NCBI GenBank assembly: GCA_030220185.1 | Contig: JASPKZ010008347.1 | Span: 558,001 to 622,000, forward strand | Source of the DNA: Diploptera punctata | Lineage: Eukaryota > Arthropoda > Insecta > Blattodea > Blaberidae | DNA: 64,000 nucleotides | Direction of reading: 5' to 3' | Part shown: piece after piece, positions 44,137-54,759 of the stretch | Layout of the letters: every line of letters starts with the position of its first letter | How positions within the stretch are numbered: position 1 is the stretch's first letter | The notes under the pieces: generated by a model | Told to the model about the DNA's origin: nothing | The model's database searches: none | Seen by the model: only the letters and a program-made list of their open reading frames with translations | Position numbers and translations under genes: made by a program

Positions 44137-44192
<56 letters not shown>
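44133..44192. repeat. (ATT)n microsatellite
   Basis: About 19 units, with one early interruption. Confidence 0.95.
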
Positions 44193-44617
44193 GTCAGTGG
44201 CGTACGGTGGTCAGAGCAATTACCCCAACTGCATGATGAAAATGTGACTTATAGTTTATAAAAACTTTCATTCCGAATTATTCAGTTTACAAATAGTATG
44301 ATACTAAAGAGCCTTGTATTTTTTTAGATCTGGTAAATCTGGAGTTAGCCTACCTTGTTGTACGAGGTAATTTTTCTCGTTGAAAGGTCTGCTGCACGAA
44401 AATGGTCTCGTTTTTAAATTATACAGTCACTTACATTCATTTTTACTAAATTGACAAATCATATTCATCAGTAACTCGTAAAAATGTATTAATAATGTGT
44501 TTGAATGAACTCAGTGGCAATATTTAATTCAACTGTTCCTTTCCACAAATAATATATACACGTTCGTACGTTCGAACTAATCCAATTGTTGTTATTCAGA
44601 TATACAATATAAATAAA

Positions 44618-44923
44618 AAAAAAGGTAAAGTGATCCCACTACAGGCCTCAGGAGGCCCTTGGGGTAGTAGGAGGTTAAGGCTCCCACTTTTTCTTGACAA
44701 TCGGCACTTGATGTCAGCCGGGTTGTCAGCCCTGCGTGATGGCCGCCTTTACCCCAGAACAAGCGTCTGGTACTCATTTCAGTTAGAGGCTGAGTCGACC
44801 CCAGGGCCATAGTGCCGCCAGAAGGTTTGGATCAGTTTAAAAATCCTGACCCGACCGGGACTCGAACCCTCGACCTTCCGGCTTGTAGCGCAGTGCCTTA
44901 ACCACTACGCTACGGCGTGCCCC
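44618..44923 (-). mobile_element. SINE-B, full copy with 15-bp target duplication
   Basis: Flanked by TACAATATAAATAAA (44603-44617 and 44924-44938). Head on the - strand: GGGGCACGCCGTAGCGTAGT (A box) and GGTTCGAGTCCCGG (B box). Body: GGCGGCACTATGGCCC, GTTCTGGGGTAAAGGCGG, CAGGGCTGACAACCCGGC. Tail: CACTTTACC and a T-run. It is very similar to 21681-21990. Confidence 0.93.
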
Positions 44924-44938
44924 TACAATATAAATAAA

Positions 44939-45588
44939 GATTCTTAAATCAACAGGGTGCTACAGCTGACAAAACGTACCGCATAATTTTATTTATTAAT
45001 TTTTTGTATTTTGTAAAAATTTAACTAGCATAAATTAAATATTATAAATTAGGAATTTTTTTCCGAAAAATTCTATTATCGAGGAAGTGGCGCTTCCAAA
45101 TCAATCACGTTTTTTTTTCATGAAATGAATCGATAGGTCGAAACATCATTCGACCTTCTGTATTCTTATTCGAGTTGTGACGTTAATTGGGTACAGCTAG
45201 CTGGTATTCAATAAAAAGTCAATGGAACAATGAAATCAGACACAAGCTTCGTCTAGTGGATTATCGCTGGTCTAGTGTGGCTTATCGCTGGACGTAGCAG
45301 GCAGTGATGTAATTCGCCTGCACGGATTCATCTGTAGCGCAACAGCTGGTGTTGGTGTGTTTCTCAATGGAGATAATGTGAATGCGCAGGTCGCAGATGG
45401 CTCCGTCAAACCAAGTGCGATACATGTTCTGCTGGCGTGGCGGGAATTTTCAATTTTTATGTTCACGCGTATTTGATTTGAATGGAATTTGGCGAACATA
45501 TTATTTTCTAATTCAAAATTGTTAATATACTAATTACCCCAGCAGTGATGGGATTGCTGGGGTTCAATGCACATCACTGATTATCATT
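44939..45588. other. Spacer; GC-richer stretch at 45240-45450
   Basis: No family recognised. A phrase shared with about 41455 (TATCGCTGGTCTAG) occurs twice near 45265-45290, suggesting a repeat that I cannot name. Confidence 0.4.
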
Positions 45589-45613
45589 CTCATTATTATT
45601 ATTATTATTATTA

Positions 45614-45648
<35 letters not shown>

Positions 45649-45650
45649 GC
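45589..45650. repeat. (ATT)n microsatellite
   Basis: About 20 units, one imperfect. Confidence 0.95.
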
Positions 45651-45884
45651 AATCCTGAGCGAACGTTTTTCTATCATGCCCTGTATAATTTACTTCCCTC
45701 CAACCATGGTTTTAAAATAAATATTCTTCGGTTCCATCATCAGTATTTTCACAAGAGTTGTGTAGTCCTGAAAAATCGTCTTTTGTTTCCTCTGTTGGTA
45801 GACTGAGGAATCTCGAAATCATCTATTGAAAATAATTTCGCATTCTACCATGAACGCCATCTATTGAAAGTAATCCGAAGTGGC

Positions 45885-46050
45885 AATTGCCACGCACAAT
45901 TACCAATTTCGATTTTTCGGCTGTTCCTTTGGGGTTTTCCTTATTTTTTTATAAACAAAATAAAAATTATTCAAATTGGTCGAGCCGTTTTCGAGTTTTT
46001 GCGAAACTAATCGCACGGCAATTGTTTTATATATAGACAGAGAGATTATA
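45885..46050 (+). repeat. Arthropod-type repeat end (GTCGAGCCGTTTTCGAG motif)
   Basis: GGCAATTGCCACGCACAATT, then TTGGTCGAGCCGTTTTCGAG, TTTTTGCGAAACTAA and TTTTATATATAGACAGAGAG. This phrase resembles the 3' end of a repeat I have seen in many insect genomes. I cannot name the family. It ends about 100 bp before the Penelope-like C-terminus. Confidence 0.45.
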
Positions 46051-46147
46051 CAGACTCTTAACATCCCAACTTCTTTAACAAAACATTAAAATGAAAATAT
46101 CTAAAACTGCAATTTAAATTATAATATAAAATTATTTACCCGTTTCC

Positions 46148-46590
46148 TCAACTATTAAAACACGAAGTTGCTGTAGGTCTTTCGGGACTAGTCCCATCAT
46201 CAGCAGAAATTACGTCTGCAACCACTGGCTTCGAATGCAAGACTGGCTGGTCCGTTATATCTTCAAATAGTGGGTTTGAAGTACTGGATGTGTTCTCGTT
46301 TAATAATAGGTCATTGTTGGTCTGCTTAAATATTTCTAATTCCACCAGTACGTTGATTCTTTCGAATTTTTTTTCTTTGTGCATAATAGTCAGTGTACTA
46401 TCAATCTCAGCATGCGGTGTCCTGCCTGAATTATATGTTTTGCAATGCTTGATTTAACTCTTGCATAAATAAAATATTTGAAATGATCTTTGTATCTAAT
46501 GTTAAAATTTCTGCTGGTTCTTCCGATGTAAAATTTGTTACAGTCTTTGCATGTTAATTTATATACACCTTTGTTATTGGATTCAAACAA
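46148..46590 (-). pseudogene. Penelope-like retroelement, GIY-YIG endonuclease end (copy 2)
   Basis: From 46590: NNKGVYKLTCKDCNKFYIGR, which is the GIY-YIG core with the paired cysteines of Penelope elements, then TSRNFNIRYKDH and SSIAKHIIQAGHRM with the His-rich helix. After a frameshift near 46390, from 46384: MHKEKKFERINVLVELEIFK, TNNDLLLNENTSSTSNPLFE and a C-terminus ending at 46148. The endonuclease would nick DNA for the telomerase-like RT, which is missing (5' truncation near 46610). The last 35 codons overlap a hammerhead-like RNA core at 46180-46203. Confidence 0.82.
46180..46203 (-). ncRNA. Hammerhead-ribozyme-like core in the Penelope-like element
   Basis: The - strand has CTGATGA (46197-46203), a GGGACTAGTCCC palindrome able to form stem II, and GAAA (46180-46183), the three conserved parts in the right order. 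Penelope-like elements are known to carry hammerhead ribozymes. I could not find a convincing stem III or the cleavage-site UH, so the fold is unproven and the match may only reflect coding sequence. Confidence 0.3.
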
Positions 46591-46610
46591 ATCCCTTTTG
46601 TGGAGCTTGA

Positions 46611-47225
46611 TTCTACGCTGTACTCGAACAGTAGTAAGGTGCGTCCTCGGCTGTCGGACCGGGCACAGCCTTAAGCTGCGTAGTTTGCTGGCGCTACATT
46701 GACTTCCGGCACAGTCTAAAGACTAATGGGCTATCTGTGAGGTTGCCAATGGTTGAGCGTCCTACCGCACTGGAAAGCACATACTGCTGGAAAGCTCCTC
46801 GCCGGTACCACAAATGATGGCAGGACATGTTTTCCACTGGCGGACAGGGGGATAATGCGAGGCATTTTAATGCTTAGTAGTCCTCCTGGTTAAGTTCGAT
46901 GGACTCGTGTACCAACTGTAGGGTCGCCAGGAGATACGCGTACTGGCGTACTATTAACTCAACCAAAATGCCAAATGAAGGTTGGGTCAGCACTTGATAG
47001 CTGTTGACCTTAAGGTAGACTAGGAGCACATGAGCAGTTGTCTTGGGTGTATGGGCAATTCACCCGAGGCAACCCAGGAGGTAGTGGAAGTTCAAGAAAT
47101 TATCATACATCCAGAATAGAGGTAGCATGTGGTTCCAGCTGATACAGTGAAAGATAAGTCTTTAAGTACTTTCTACCTAACGCTCCCTTTCCACTTGCTA
47201 AACTCAACTCACACCCTTGTAAGTC
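46611..47225. other. Unassigned GC-richer block
   Basis: About 600 bp, clearly GC-richer than its surroundings, between a Penelope-like end and an (AGT)n run. Phrases such as CTCGCCGGTACCACAAATGA and GGCAATTCACCCGAGGCAAC look repeat-like, but no second copy is in the window. No coding sense was found. Confidence 0.4.
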
Positions 47226-47280
47226 GTAGTAGTAGTAGTAGTAGTAGTAGTAATAGTAGTAGTAATAATAGTAGTAGTCC
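47226..47280. repeat. (AGT)n microsatellite with AAT interruptions
   Basis: About 17 trinucleotide units. It may be the tail of the adjacent LINE 3' end. Confidence 0.92.
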
Positions 47281-47540
47281 TGGTCACTCCACTGGGGAGC
47301 ATAGGGCCTTGATAAAAGCTCACCGACGAACTCTGGTGTTTGCCAATGCCTTAATTTTATACCAGCGCATCCCTGTCTGGTATTACTGCATGTGCATGTT
47401 GCCCTAGGTCTTCGCCTTCTCAATCCTTGGAAGTTCCAACCAAATGTCATTTTGTGACATATGACCAACCCATTTCCATTTTCTAAATTTCTTTACAAAT
47501 TTCATTTTCATTCGTTCTTCTTCAAAGTTATTTATTTGTT
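47281..47540 (-). mobile_element. LINE 3'-end fragment (RTE-like C-terminus)
   Basis: On the - strand, KFRKWKWVGHMSQNDIWLEL and PRIEKAKT near 47410-47490 resemble the WAGHVAR-type C-terminus of RTE-like LINEs. A short 3' UTR and the (ACT)n run follow. It is related to, but not the same as, LINE-A. Confidence 0.55.
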
Positions 47541-48166
47541 ATAATCTCTGGCCACAATAGCCCCAATATATTTCTCAGGCAACAATTAACAAAGAATTGC
47601 AATTTCTTTCCTATTTGTTTTGTAGCATTCGTAGTTCACACCCTTGTAAGCATGTGGCTAAAAAAAATCATAAATCCCTTAGGTCGATAAATTAAATTCA
47701 AACTAAAACCTATGCATCATTTCTCTATTCTTAACTACTCATATGTGAATGTGTTCACATTAATTCTGTTTAGTAACCAGACTTGTCTTTATTGGTTTGT
47801 TTGCTTTAAAAATGAAATAACATGATTCATTTATTGACTTGTATTAAAACTGATATTTAAAAAAATAATACATTTTATAGTTACTGCAGGAAGTACCATT
47901 ATTTAAGACGAACAGAATTTTCTCAATGAAACTTATGTCGCATACATAGTTAAAGATTCAATATTCCAACAATAAACATAATTTTTTATATGTAATTTTA
48001 TAAAAAGACTATTTGCACATTTATTTACTAGCTTCATATTGCCCCAAGGGCCTTCCAAGCCCTATAATGGGATCACCTACCTTTCCAATTTGATTGAAAG
48101 TCTAATAGTTCATTAGAGAAGAAAACATATTTTGTACATTCTCCAAGGTGCAACACACTGAAAATG

Positions 48167-48215
48167 CACTTGGCCTATCAGCTAGCTGCTGGCCCAACAT
48201 CCACCTGTGAGAAGA
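48167..48215 (-). repeat. SINE-A fragment
   Basis: TTGGCCTATCAGCTAGCTGC, GGCCCAACATCCACCTGTG: the reverse of the SINE-A 3' body (about 20115-20165). Confidence 0.6.
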
Positions 48216-49278
48216 ATCCAAATTGTTTGACAGTTTAGGCTTAAACATTTATTTAAGTCTAACATAAATGCTTACTTTCATTACTACCAGGAAATCGTTG
48301 AATAAGGTGAATTATTTTGTTAAAAGGTTCAACAGTTTTTTTCTCTAAGTACTTACCAACACTTCATATTAAGATATTTTTTTCTTCTTCTTCTTCCTTT
48401 CATGTGATAGACCTAGTGGTCTGTTACGGTCTCAATCTAACGTTTGAAGGGTCTGCCCAAAGATCTCTTGCCTGGTGGTATTTTTTTTGCACATGTTAAA
48501 TAGATGTTATAAGAGGCATAGAAAGTACTCAACAAAGTAGAAGTAATAACGGGACAATCCATATCAAATCGGACAGCAAAAAATCTTGCAATTTATTTTT
48601 TTAATTTTATGTATCCCTAAATATAGTGAATACATTTATAAACGTATTAATACAGAAATTTAATTTTTATCATTTATAGGTTCGTAGTTATGATGATCTA
48701 AAATTATCGTAAATATGATAAACTAAAACGTTTACTAACTAATATTTCTGAAACAGTAAACAGCAAAAATTTGTTTCAAACATATTTATATAGGTGATAT
48801 CATGTAGTTTAAGGGTGTTATTTTTATAATTAGGATATTTTTATTTTCGGTGTCAATTTTCTGTTTTATGGCGGTTTACTGCAGTACATATCAAAAAATG
48901 AAAACGGAAAAAATACAGGATACTACTCACGTAATAAGGATTAATTTCCAGCAATTACCTTTTTGGAGAGTTGAATAGTTCAGACAATATAAATGTTTTT
49001 TATTCTATTTTCGTAAAAAAACTCGCGGGTCCACGGCGCAGCAGATTCATTTCACGACCAAGGTCGCGCGCGTACTTTATTGAAAGAGCTTCATCAGTGA
49101 CTTTTTCAACTGCCATTAAATCGAATAGATTATTATATGTTCTGCTTAATGGAACAGTACCGTAAATTTATAAAAGTGGCGATATTTTAATTCTTACGCA
49201 GTAGATATTTATTTATCAAATTTTATTGCTGAAGTGAGAAGTAAAGAGCTCTGTTACTTACGTTTACTGTGAATTATT
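48216..49278. other. AT-rich DNA without recognisable gene
   Basis: Short frames only. A pyrimidine run lies at 48378-48400. Nothing recognised. Confidence 0.4.
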
Positions 49279-49293
49279 AAACAAATTATTTAT

Positions 49294-49713
49294 AACTAAC
49301 TCACTCACTGGCTCTGTGGAACCTGTAGGTTCATGGCAGCGCGGACATAAGCTCTCCATACATCCCATCCCGAGCTAACGTTTTCCAATTATCCCCTGTA
49401 TAATCTACTTCCCTCAAATCATGTATAATGTTATTCTCCCACCTCATTCTTAGTCTTCCAACTGGGCGTTTTCCCTCCGGTTTTCCTACCAGAAATTTCC
49501 AAGCACCTCTTTCATCCTCCATACGTGCCACATTTCCTGCCCATCGCAGCCTACGAGACTTAACTGTTTTTATTATATCTGGCTTCCTATACAGATCATG
49601 TAGCTCACTATTATGTAGTTTTCTCCATTCACCTGTCTGTTCATCTCTTTTTGATCCAAAAATTTTCCTAAGAACTTTATTCTCAAATACTCGTAATCTT
49701 CTGTCCTTTTTTA
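49294..49713 (-). mobile_element. LINE-A 3' end with 15-bp target duplication
   Basis: Flanked by AAACAAATTATTTAT (49279-49293 and 49714-49728). On the - strand it encodes RRLRVFENKVLRKIFGSKRD, the end of the C-terminal region (GKPEGKRPVGRLRMRWENNI, HDLREVDYTGDNWKTLARD), and then the TGAGTGAG tail. A 5'-truncated 420-bp copy. Confidence 0.92.
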
Positions 49714-49728
49714 AAACAAATTATTTAT

Positions 49729-50799
49729 TTTGTTACAAATTTTTCATTACAGTTTAAATGTAATATTATATAATAAAAACTATTTCATCATTAATTGAAT
49801 AAACTGGTATAAATTTTTATTATGTTATAATTACTAATTTCAGTCTTAAAATAACTTTTTATTCAGTGTATTGTATTGTACCCTGAAAACTTTGACGAAA
49901 TAGTATTGTTATAAGATATCACTTCCAAATAAAACCGAATGTTTTAATACTCGTACCACTTCCTACCAAACGATAATAATGCAATGTCAGCAAGTCTTCC
50001 TTAAACATCTGTTTTACATCAACAATTCTCAAGTTCAGATTACATACTAGACAGTTGATTTACATCAGTGTGTGTGTTTAGTGCATCTCGTCATTTTAAG
50101 TGTCACAGTCAAATTAAAAATAATATCTTATTGTTTTTAACTAACAAGTTTGCAGATCTACAAAGACTGAATGGTGAGTTAGAAGTTAAATATAATTTTA
50201 ATTATGCATATATTAGTATACAATAGTTATTAACAATATTATGTGTTAATATATAATTTTACAATTTCTTAAATGTTTCTGGAATGAGAGAATAATCGTA
50301 GAGGTATACATTTTGTGTTATAAAAGGAGAATAATGGGAAGTTTAGACATTAAATTAAATACTATAATAATTTAGCTTATAATAAAAGCTAATATTATCG
50401 TGCATTTTAATATCATCTTAGATATGTCATGAGTAGGGGATGCAAGATCAGTAAGTGATACCAAGCCAATAAAATATATTTATACCTCTTAAATATTACT
50501 TGTAACAGCATGAAAATTGTTATAAATTATTATCGATAGCTTAACATTACTTACAATATTCAACATCAGACATTGGTGTAGGGTACAAGTACAAAATATT
50601 ACAACACATTACAAAACTACTCTCTAGAAAATATTTTTAATAGGCCTACCAGCTTGAATTCGTAGGTGCTTAGTAATTTAAATTAAACTATACATTAGCC
50701 AAAATCAGCACAAAATTAACCGCCTACTGAATATATCAATAAAGATTGTTAAATTTAATGACGTTTATTATGTAGCAATTTATTTCAAGCGCGAGGTTC
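49729..50799. other. AT-rich DNA without recognisable gene
   Basis: About 1.1 kb, strongly AT-rich. Nothing recognised. Confidence 0.4.
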
Positions 50800-50965
50800 T
50801 CCTACGTACCATAAATTTACGACACGGGACTCACGGATTTCCTTCCTTCTGGAGAAAGCTACATTCAGAATTGTTACGCCTTTAAAATGCCATTGATTCC
50901 TATCGAGTTTGAACCCGCGAACCTCGGAATCGGAGGCGTGCAGAGTAACCACTAGTCCACGATGA
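50800..50965 (-). mobile_element. SINE-D, tRNA-derived
   Basis: The - strand head has CGTGGACTAGTGGTTACTCT (A box) and GAGGTTCGCGGGTTCAAACTC (B box; a 21-base region written in part here as GCGGGTTCAAACTC). The body has GGCGTAACAATTCTGAATG and TTCTCCAGAAGGAAGG, and it ends near TTATGGTACG. An ATG/ATT-rich run follows the head side. Confidence 0.7.
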
Positions 50966-51607
50966 TGATGATAATGTAATAATTGTAATAATGATAATAA
51001 AAATAATGTAATGATGATAATAACAATAAAAATATTTGTAAGTGCGCAAAGGACTATTACCAAGTAGCTCCGTCATTGTTTGTACGAGCGAGCGATCTCC
51101 ACTCACGCGAAAGGTATTGCGGGCAGTCTACACATAGGAGATTTTAGGAAAAATAATTATTTTTGGTAGTTTCCTTTCAAGACTCCACTTTAATACTAAT
51201 TACAAAAAATTAACTGGTGTTCAGGTAATAATGTGGCACTTTTTGATTTTATAAAATGTTTGGTGAGGAAGGTCAATTGCATATTAATTGCATTTACGCC
51301 CTTCAGAAAAACGTAAATATTAACATACTAATTTTCAAGCGATAGAGCATAAAATCATCTATAATGTGACTATCTTTTCAAGTTGAGGGAATAGCCATAC
51401 TTCGAGAAATGTATTTTATAAAAGAGACTATTTAAAACAATACGATAAATTGACAGCTCTATTACTCTTTAATTACACCAAGCGAAGACTTGAAATTCGG
51501 TTCAGATATTCAGTATATCATAAAGTTTCACTGTAAAAAAATGGTAAACTTTTAAAGATGTGAGTTCAATTTTCACAATTTTTTTGCCGATTTCGTATGG
51601 AATGTCC
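50966..51607. other. AT-rich DNA without recognisable gene
   Basis: An (ATA/ATG)-rich stretch at 50961-51035, then nothing recognised. Confidence 0.4.
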
Positions 51608-51672
51608 CTAAAAATGCTATGATTGCAGTGGAGGACCTGCCTTCGGGCAGAATTACTATGGATGGATGGATG
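51608..51672 (+). repeat. SINE-C1 tail fragment
   Basis: AAAATGCTATGATTGCAGTG, GAGGACCTGCCTTCGGGCAG, then TGGATGGATGGATG. This equals the last 65 bp of SINE-C1 (31140-31195). The 5' part is absent. Confidence 0.82.
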
Positions 51673-51689
51673 TACATATACAGATATAG

Positions 51690-51795
51690 TGAGTTTCACT
51701 CGACTTGCGACCGATAGTGGGAAAATGACTGCAAGCATTGAGTCATCAACTCACTCTTCCCATGCAGGTAGTGGCCGCAAGTCCAGTGAAACTCA
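51690..51795. mobile_element. Short hairpin element (MITE-like), 106 bp
   Basis: TGAGTTTCACTCGACTTGCG at the left end and its inverse CGCAAGTCCAGTGAAACTCA at the right end differ at one base. Further inward, TAGTGGGAA and TTCCCATGCAGGTA also pair partly. It is flanked by TATA-rich sequence, with no clear duplication. It could be a foldback MITE or the hairpin of an unknown RNA. Confidence 0.55.
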
Positions 51796-51871
51796 ATGTA
51801 TATATAATATTTGTCAATGTCCTTCATAATTAAGGTATCCCCATCTTTTAAATAAATATAATTAATTAATT

Positions 51872-51878
<7 letters not shown>

Positions 51879-51904
<26 letters not shown>
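51879..51904. repeat. (TA)n microsatellite
   Basis: About 13 units. Confidence 0.93.
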
Positions 51905-51908
<4 letters not shown>

Positions 51909-52074
51909 TGATGACCATACTATTCTAAGTAAACGTTTTATTTAGAATTCTAGCTATGGCAATGTCCCATATCTATGCGCATTGGAAGAATAAAACAAGA
52001 AATGGATATTCCAATTTTCTAAAGGTGTTACTAATAAAAAAAAAAAGAATATAACTTATATAATTTTTTTTGCA

Positions 52075-52205
52075 AATGCCCCAGGTTGTCTTTCGACATT
52101 CCTGGTGTTCTCTCCTGGCATGGCGAACTTGTAAACCACTTCTGTGGTTGGGGCGCCTGGAAGGCGGGGTTACGTTGCCCCGATGATATGACCGGTGATG
52201 ATAAA
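52075..52205 (-). mobile_element. SINE-E, truncated copy
   Basis: TTGTAAACCACTTCTGTGG, GCGCCTGGAAGGCGGGGTTA, CGTTGCCCCGATGATATGA match the body of 27840-28150. The tRNA-like head is missing. Confidence 0.75.
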
Positions 52206-53221
52206 CTAATCAAAATATTGAATTCCTGATTTATTATCAAATGTCTATGAAAATGGAACATTGACTTAACCTCGTAACAAGAACTGTAAAAAGACGGACT
52301 TCAAACAGTGTGATCCTAAACCATTGTATAGGCTATGTATTATGTACATGTGTACACTTACATATTTTTTGTACTCTTTCACAAGCAATCGAAACTTATA
52401 TTGAAAACTGAAATGACAATTCTTGAAAATACTTGACTTAAAAGAACAGAATACTAATACCATAAATAAACTAATAATATTGATTACACTAAGTCTTTAT
52501 TATCACCATTCTATGTTTAACTTCCTTTTTAAATTTGAAGAGAAAATTTTTTGCCCAGACCAAGTTTTTAAGTTTAAGATTTTAATATTTGGTTGTTTCT
52601 CCTCTGGTTGGCAATGATCATTTTATTATGCTGTGTATGGTGGCAGAATTGGATGATTCTGAATTATATCCAATTTTATCTGTTGGCACATGTGTATGAG
52701 TCTACTTGGAATTTTTTTTTTTTGGCTAAAATTTAGATTACCTTACCCTTAATTTTCCATACATATTCTTGTAATACTGTTGCTCTATGTACTTCTTCTG
52801 CCTTTACTAACATTTCATTATATTTTAAACATTTGCAACAATACTTATAACACTTTTTTAGAAATTATTAAATATTTATCTATGTATGCAATGATTTCCT
52901 CGAAGTTATGTAGATTTGTTGTGCATATGCATGAACGCTTAAATGAACTTCCACTAAACGGTGGAGATATCTGTGAAATTGGAGTAACCAACATTAAAAA
53001 ATATATAAAAAAAAGCATGTTCACTCACTTCATTTTGTTAGGTTCCGATGGGAAAAGTTAGTGAACACATCATTAAATAATATGCATGTACATTATTTAG
53101 TTAGGTTAGAAAGGGGTAAGTTGGTATACGTCCATATCTAATAAATGTTTGGGAATTTATTGCAAACATTGGCCATATTGATTTCACATCTATGTGGTTC
53201 CATCCATAGAGAACGAAGAGG
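52206..53221. other. AT-rich DNA without recognisable gene
   Basis: Nothing recognised. A 93-codon + strand frame at 52780-53061 is hydrophobic at first and has no family resemblance. Confidence 0.4.
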
Positions 53222-53230
53222 GTTCCATCT

Positions 53231-54383
53231 TACTTACTTACTTACTCACTGGCACTATCAAACCCGCAGGTTCATGGCCGCGCGGACATAAGCTCTCCAT
53301 ACATCCCTATCCTGAGCTAATGATTTCCAATCATTCCCTGTATAATCTACTTCCCTCAAATCATAGTTAATGTTGTTCTCCCACCTCATTCTCGGTCTAC
53401 CAACTGGGCGTTTTCCTTCTGGCTTTCCTACAAGAAGTTTCCATGCACATCTTTCATTTCCCATACGCGCAACATGTCCTGCCCATCGCAGTCTACGAGA
53501 CTTAACTGTTCTTATTATATCTGGCTTCCTATAAAGACCATGTCGTTCATTGTTATGTAGTCTTCTCCATTCACCTGTCTGTTCATCTCTCTTTGGTCCA
53601 AAAATTTTCCTAAGAACTTTATTCTCAAATACTCGTAATCTCATTTCCTCCCTTAAAGTAAGAGTCCATGTTTCGCACCCATATAATATAATTGGTAGAA
53701 TAATAGTTTTTTAGTTATATATTTCAGCTTAACGTTTTTTGAAAGGAGTTGGGACATCAAAAGTCTCTGCAATGCATAATAGCATGCATTTCCAGAATTG
53801 AGCCTATGTTTAATTTCTTTGTGCATCTCATTCCTGTTTGTGATTATTGTTCCTAGGTATTTGAATTCAGCCACTTCCTCAAAATTTCCCTCATTTGTCA
53901 TTAGCTGTCCATTTTCATTATATACTGAATTTCTACGTGTGACCATATATTTAGTTTTATTGATATTTACTTCCAGTCCTAATTTCTTAGTGTTACTCAA
54001 TAGTGTGTGCGTGTTGGCCTTTAGTATCTTCTCGCTATCGGCCAGTAGTACTATATCATCAGCATAAACTAACAGCTTATTAATACCATTCAGCTGTATG
54101 TCTTCCTCATTCTCTAAAGATTTAATGGCATGCTCTAATACAAAATTAAATAGTAGAGGAGATAGTGCATCTCCTTGCTTCAACCCATTCTGGATTTCAA
54201 AAGTGTCTGAAAACTGTTTGCCTACACGCACCCTACTCTTTGAGCCATTTAGACACATTCGTATAAGTCTAACTAACTTTTTAGGAATTCCGAACTCCAG
54301 CAGGATACTATATAACTTCTCCCTCTTAATTGAATCATATGCTTTTTTGAAGTCTACATATAGTTGATGTGCAGTACCATTAT
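53231..54383 (-). mobile_element. LINE-A, 5'-truncated copy with 9-bp target duplication
   Basis: Flanked by GTTCCATCT (53222-53230 and 54384-54392). It contains the RT from just before LYVDFKKAYDSIKREKLYSI, through NKLLVYADDIVLLADSEK (catalytic YADD) and EVAEFKYLGTIITNRNEM, to the C-terminal region. A frameshift near 53710 and one near 53645 break it. Bases are well preserved relative to 35030-38223, so it is one of the younger copies. The tail is GTGAGTAAGTAAGT. Confidence 0.93.
53258..54383 (-). pseudogene. LINE-A RT, C-terminal two thirds
   Basis: Reads as two long frames: 54383-53653 (RT palm and thumb) and 53644-53258 (MRLRVFENKVLRKIFGPKRD, RRLRWAGHVARMGNERCAWK, RPRMRWENNINYDLREVD). 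The second frame is intact over 128 residues and is the best copy of this C-terminal domain in the window. No endonuclease is present, so it could not move on its own. Confidence 0.88.
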
Positions 54384-54392
54384 GTTCCATCT

Positions 54393-54759
54393 AGCAATTA
54401 TAAACTATAAACTTTTTATAAATTTTTGCACATGTGCACTATTATTCTGTAGGACTTAGCAAAATTATTAGGAAAGGTAAACTGAAGTTTTCTTTTACTT
54501 TTTTTGTCGCATAATATAAACTTTATCCCTAAATTTCTGTTATCTTTTAAGATTTATTTTTAGACTTACGGGTATTGTGAATAATATAATAATGAAAAGC
54601 GCACAAGTTGTGCATGAAACTAAGGTTAGATAGAGTCTTTCTACACTTCGTTTTCACAATGTTGTTAACTGCATGGGTAGTTTTTTTACATGTTGTAATG
54701 TAGTAACGATTACAAGATAGTTCACATAGTTCACATACACATGATGAGTTAGGGTCGTG
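54393..54759. other. Spacer or 3' UTR of the LINE that follows
   Basis: AT-rich. The part next to 54760 may be the 3' UTR of LINE-D (- strand). No tail repeat is obvious. Confidence 0.4.
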
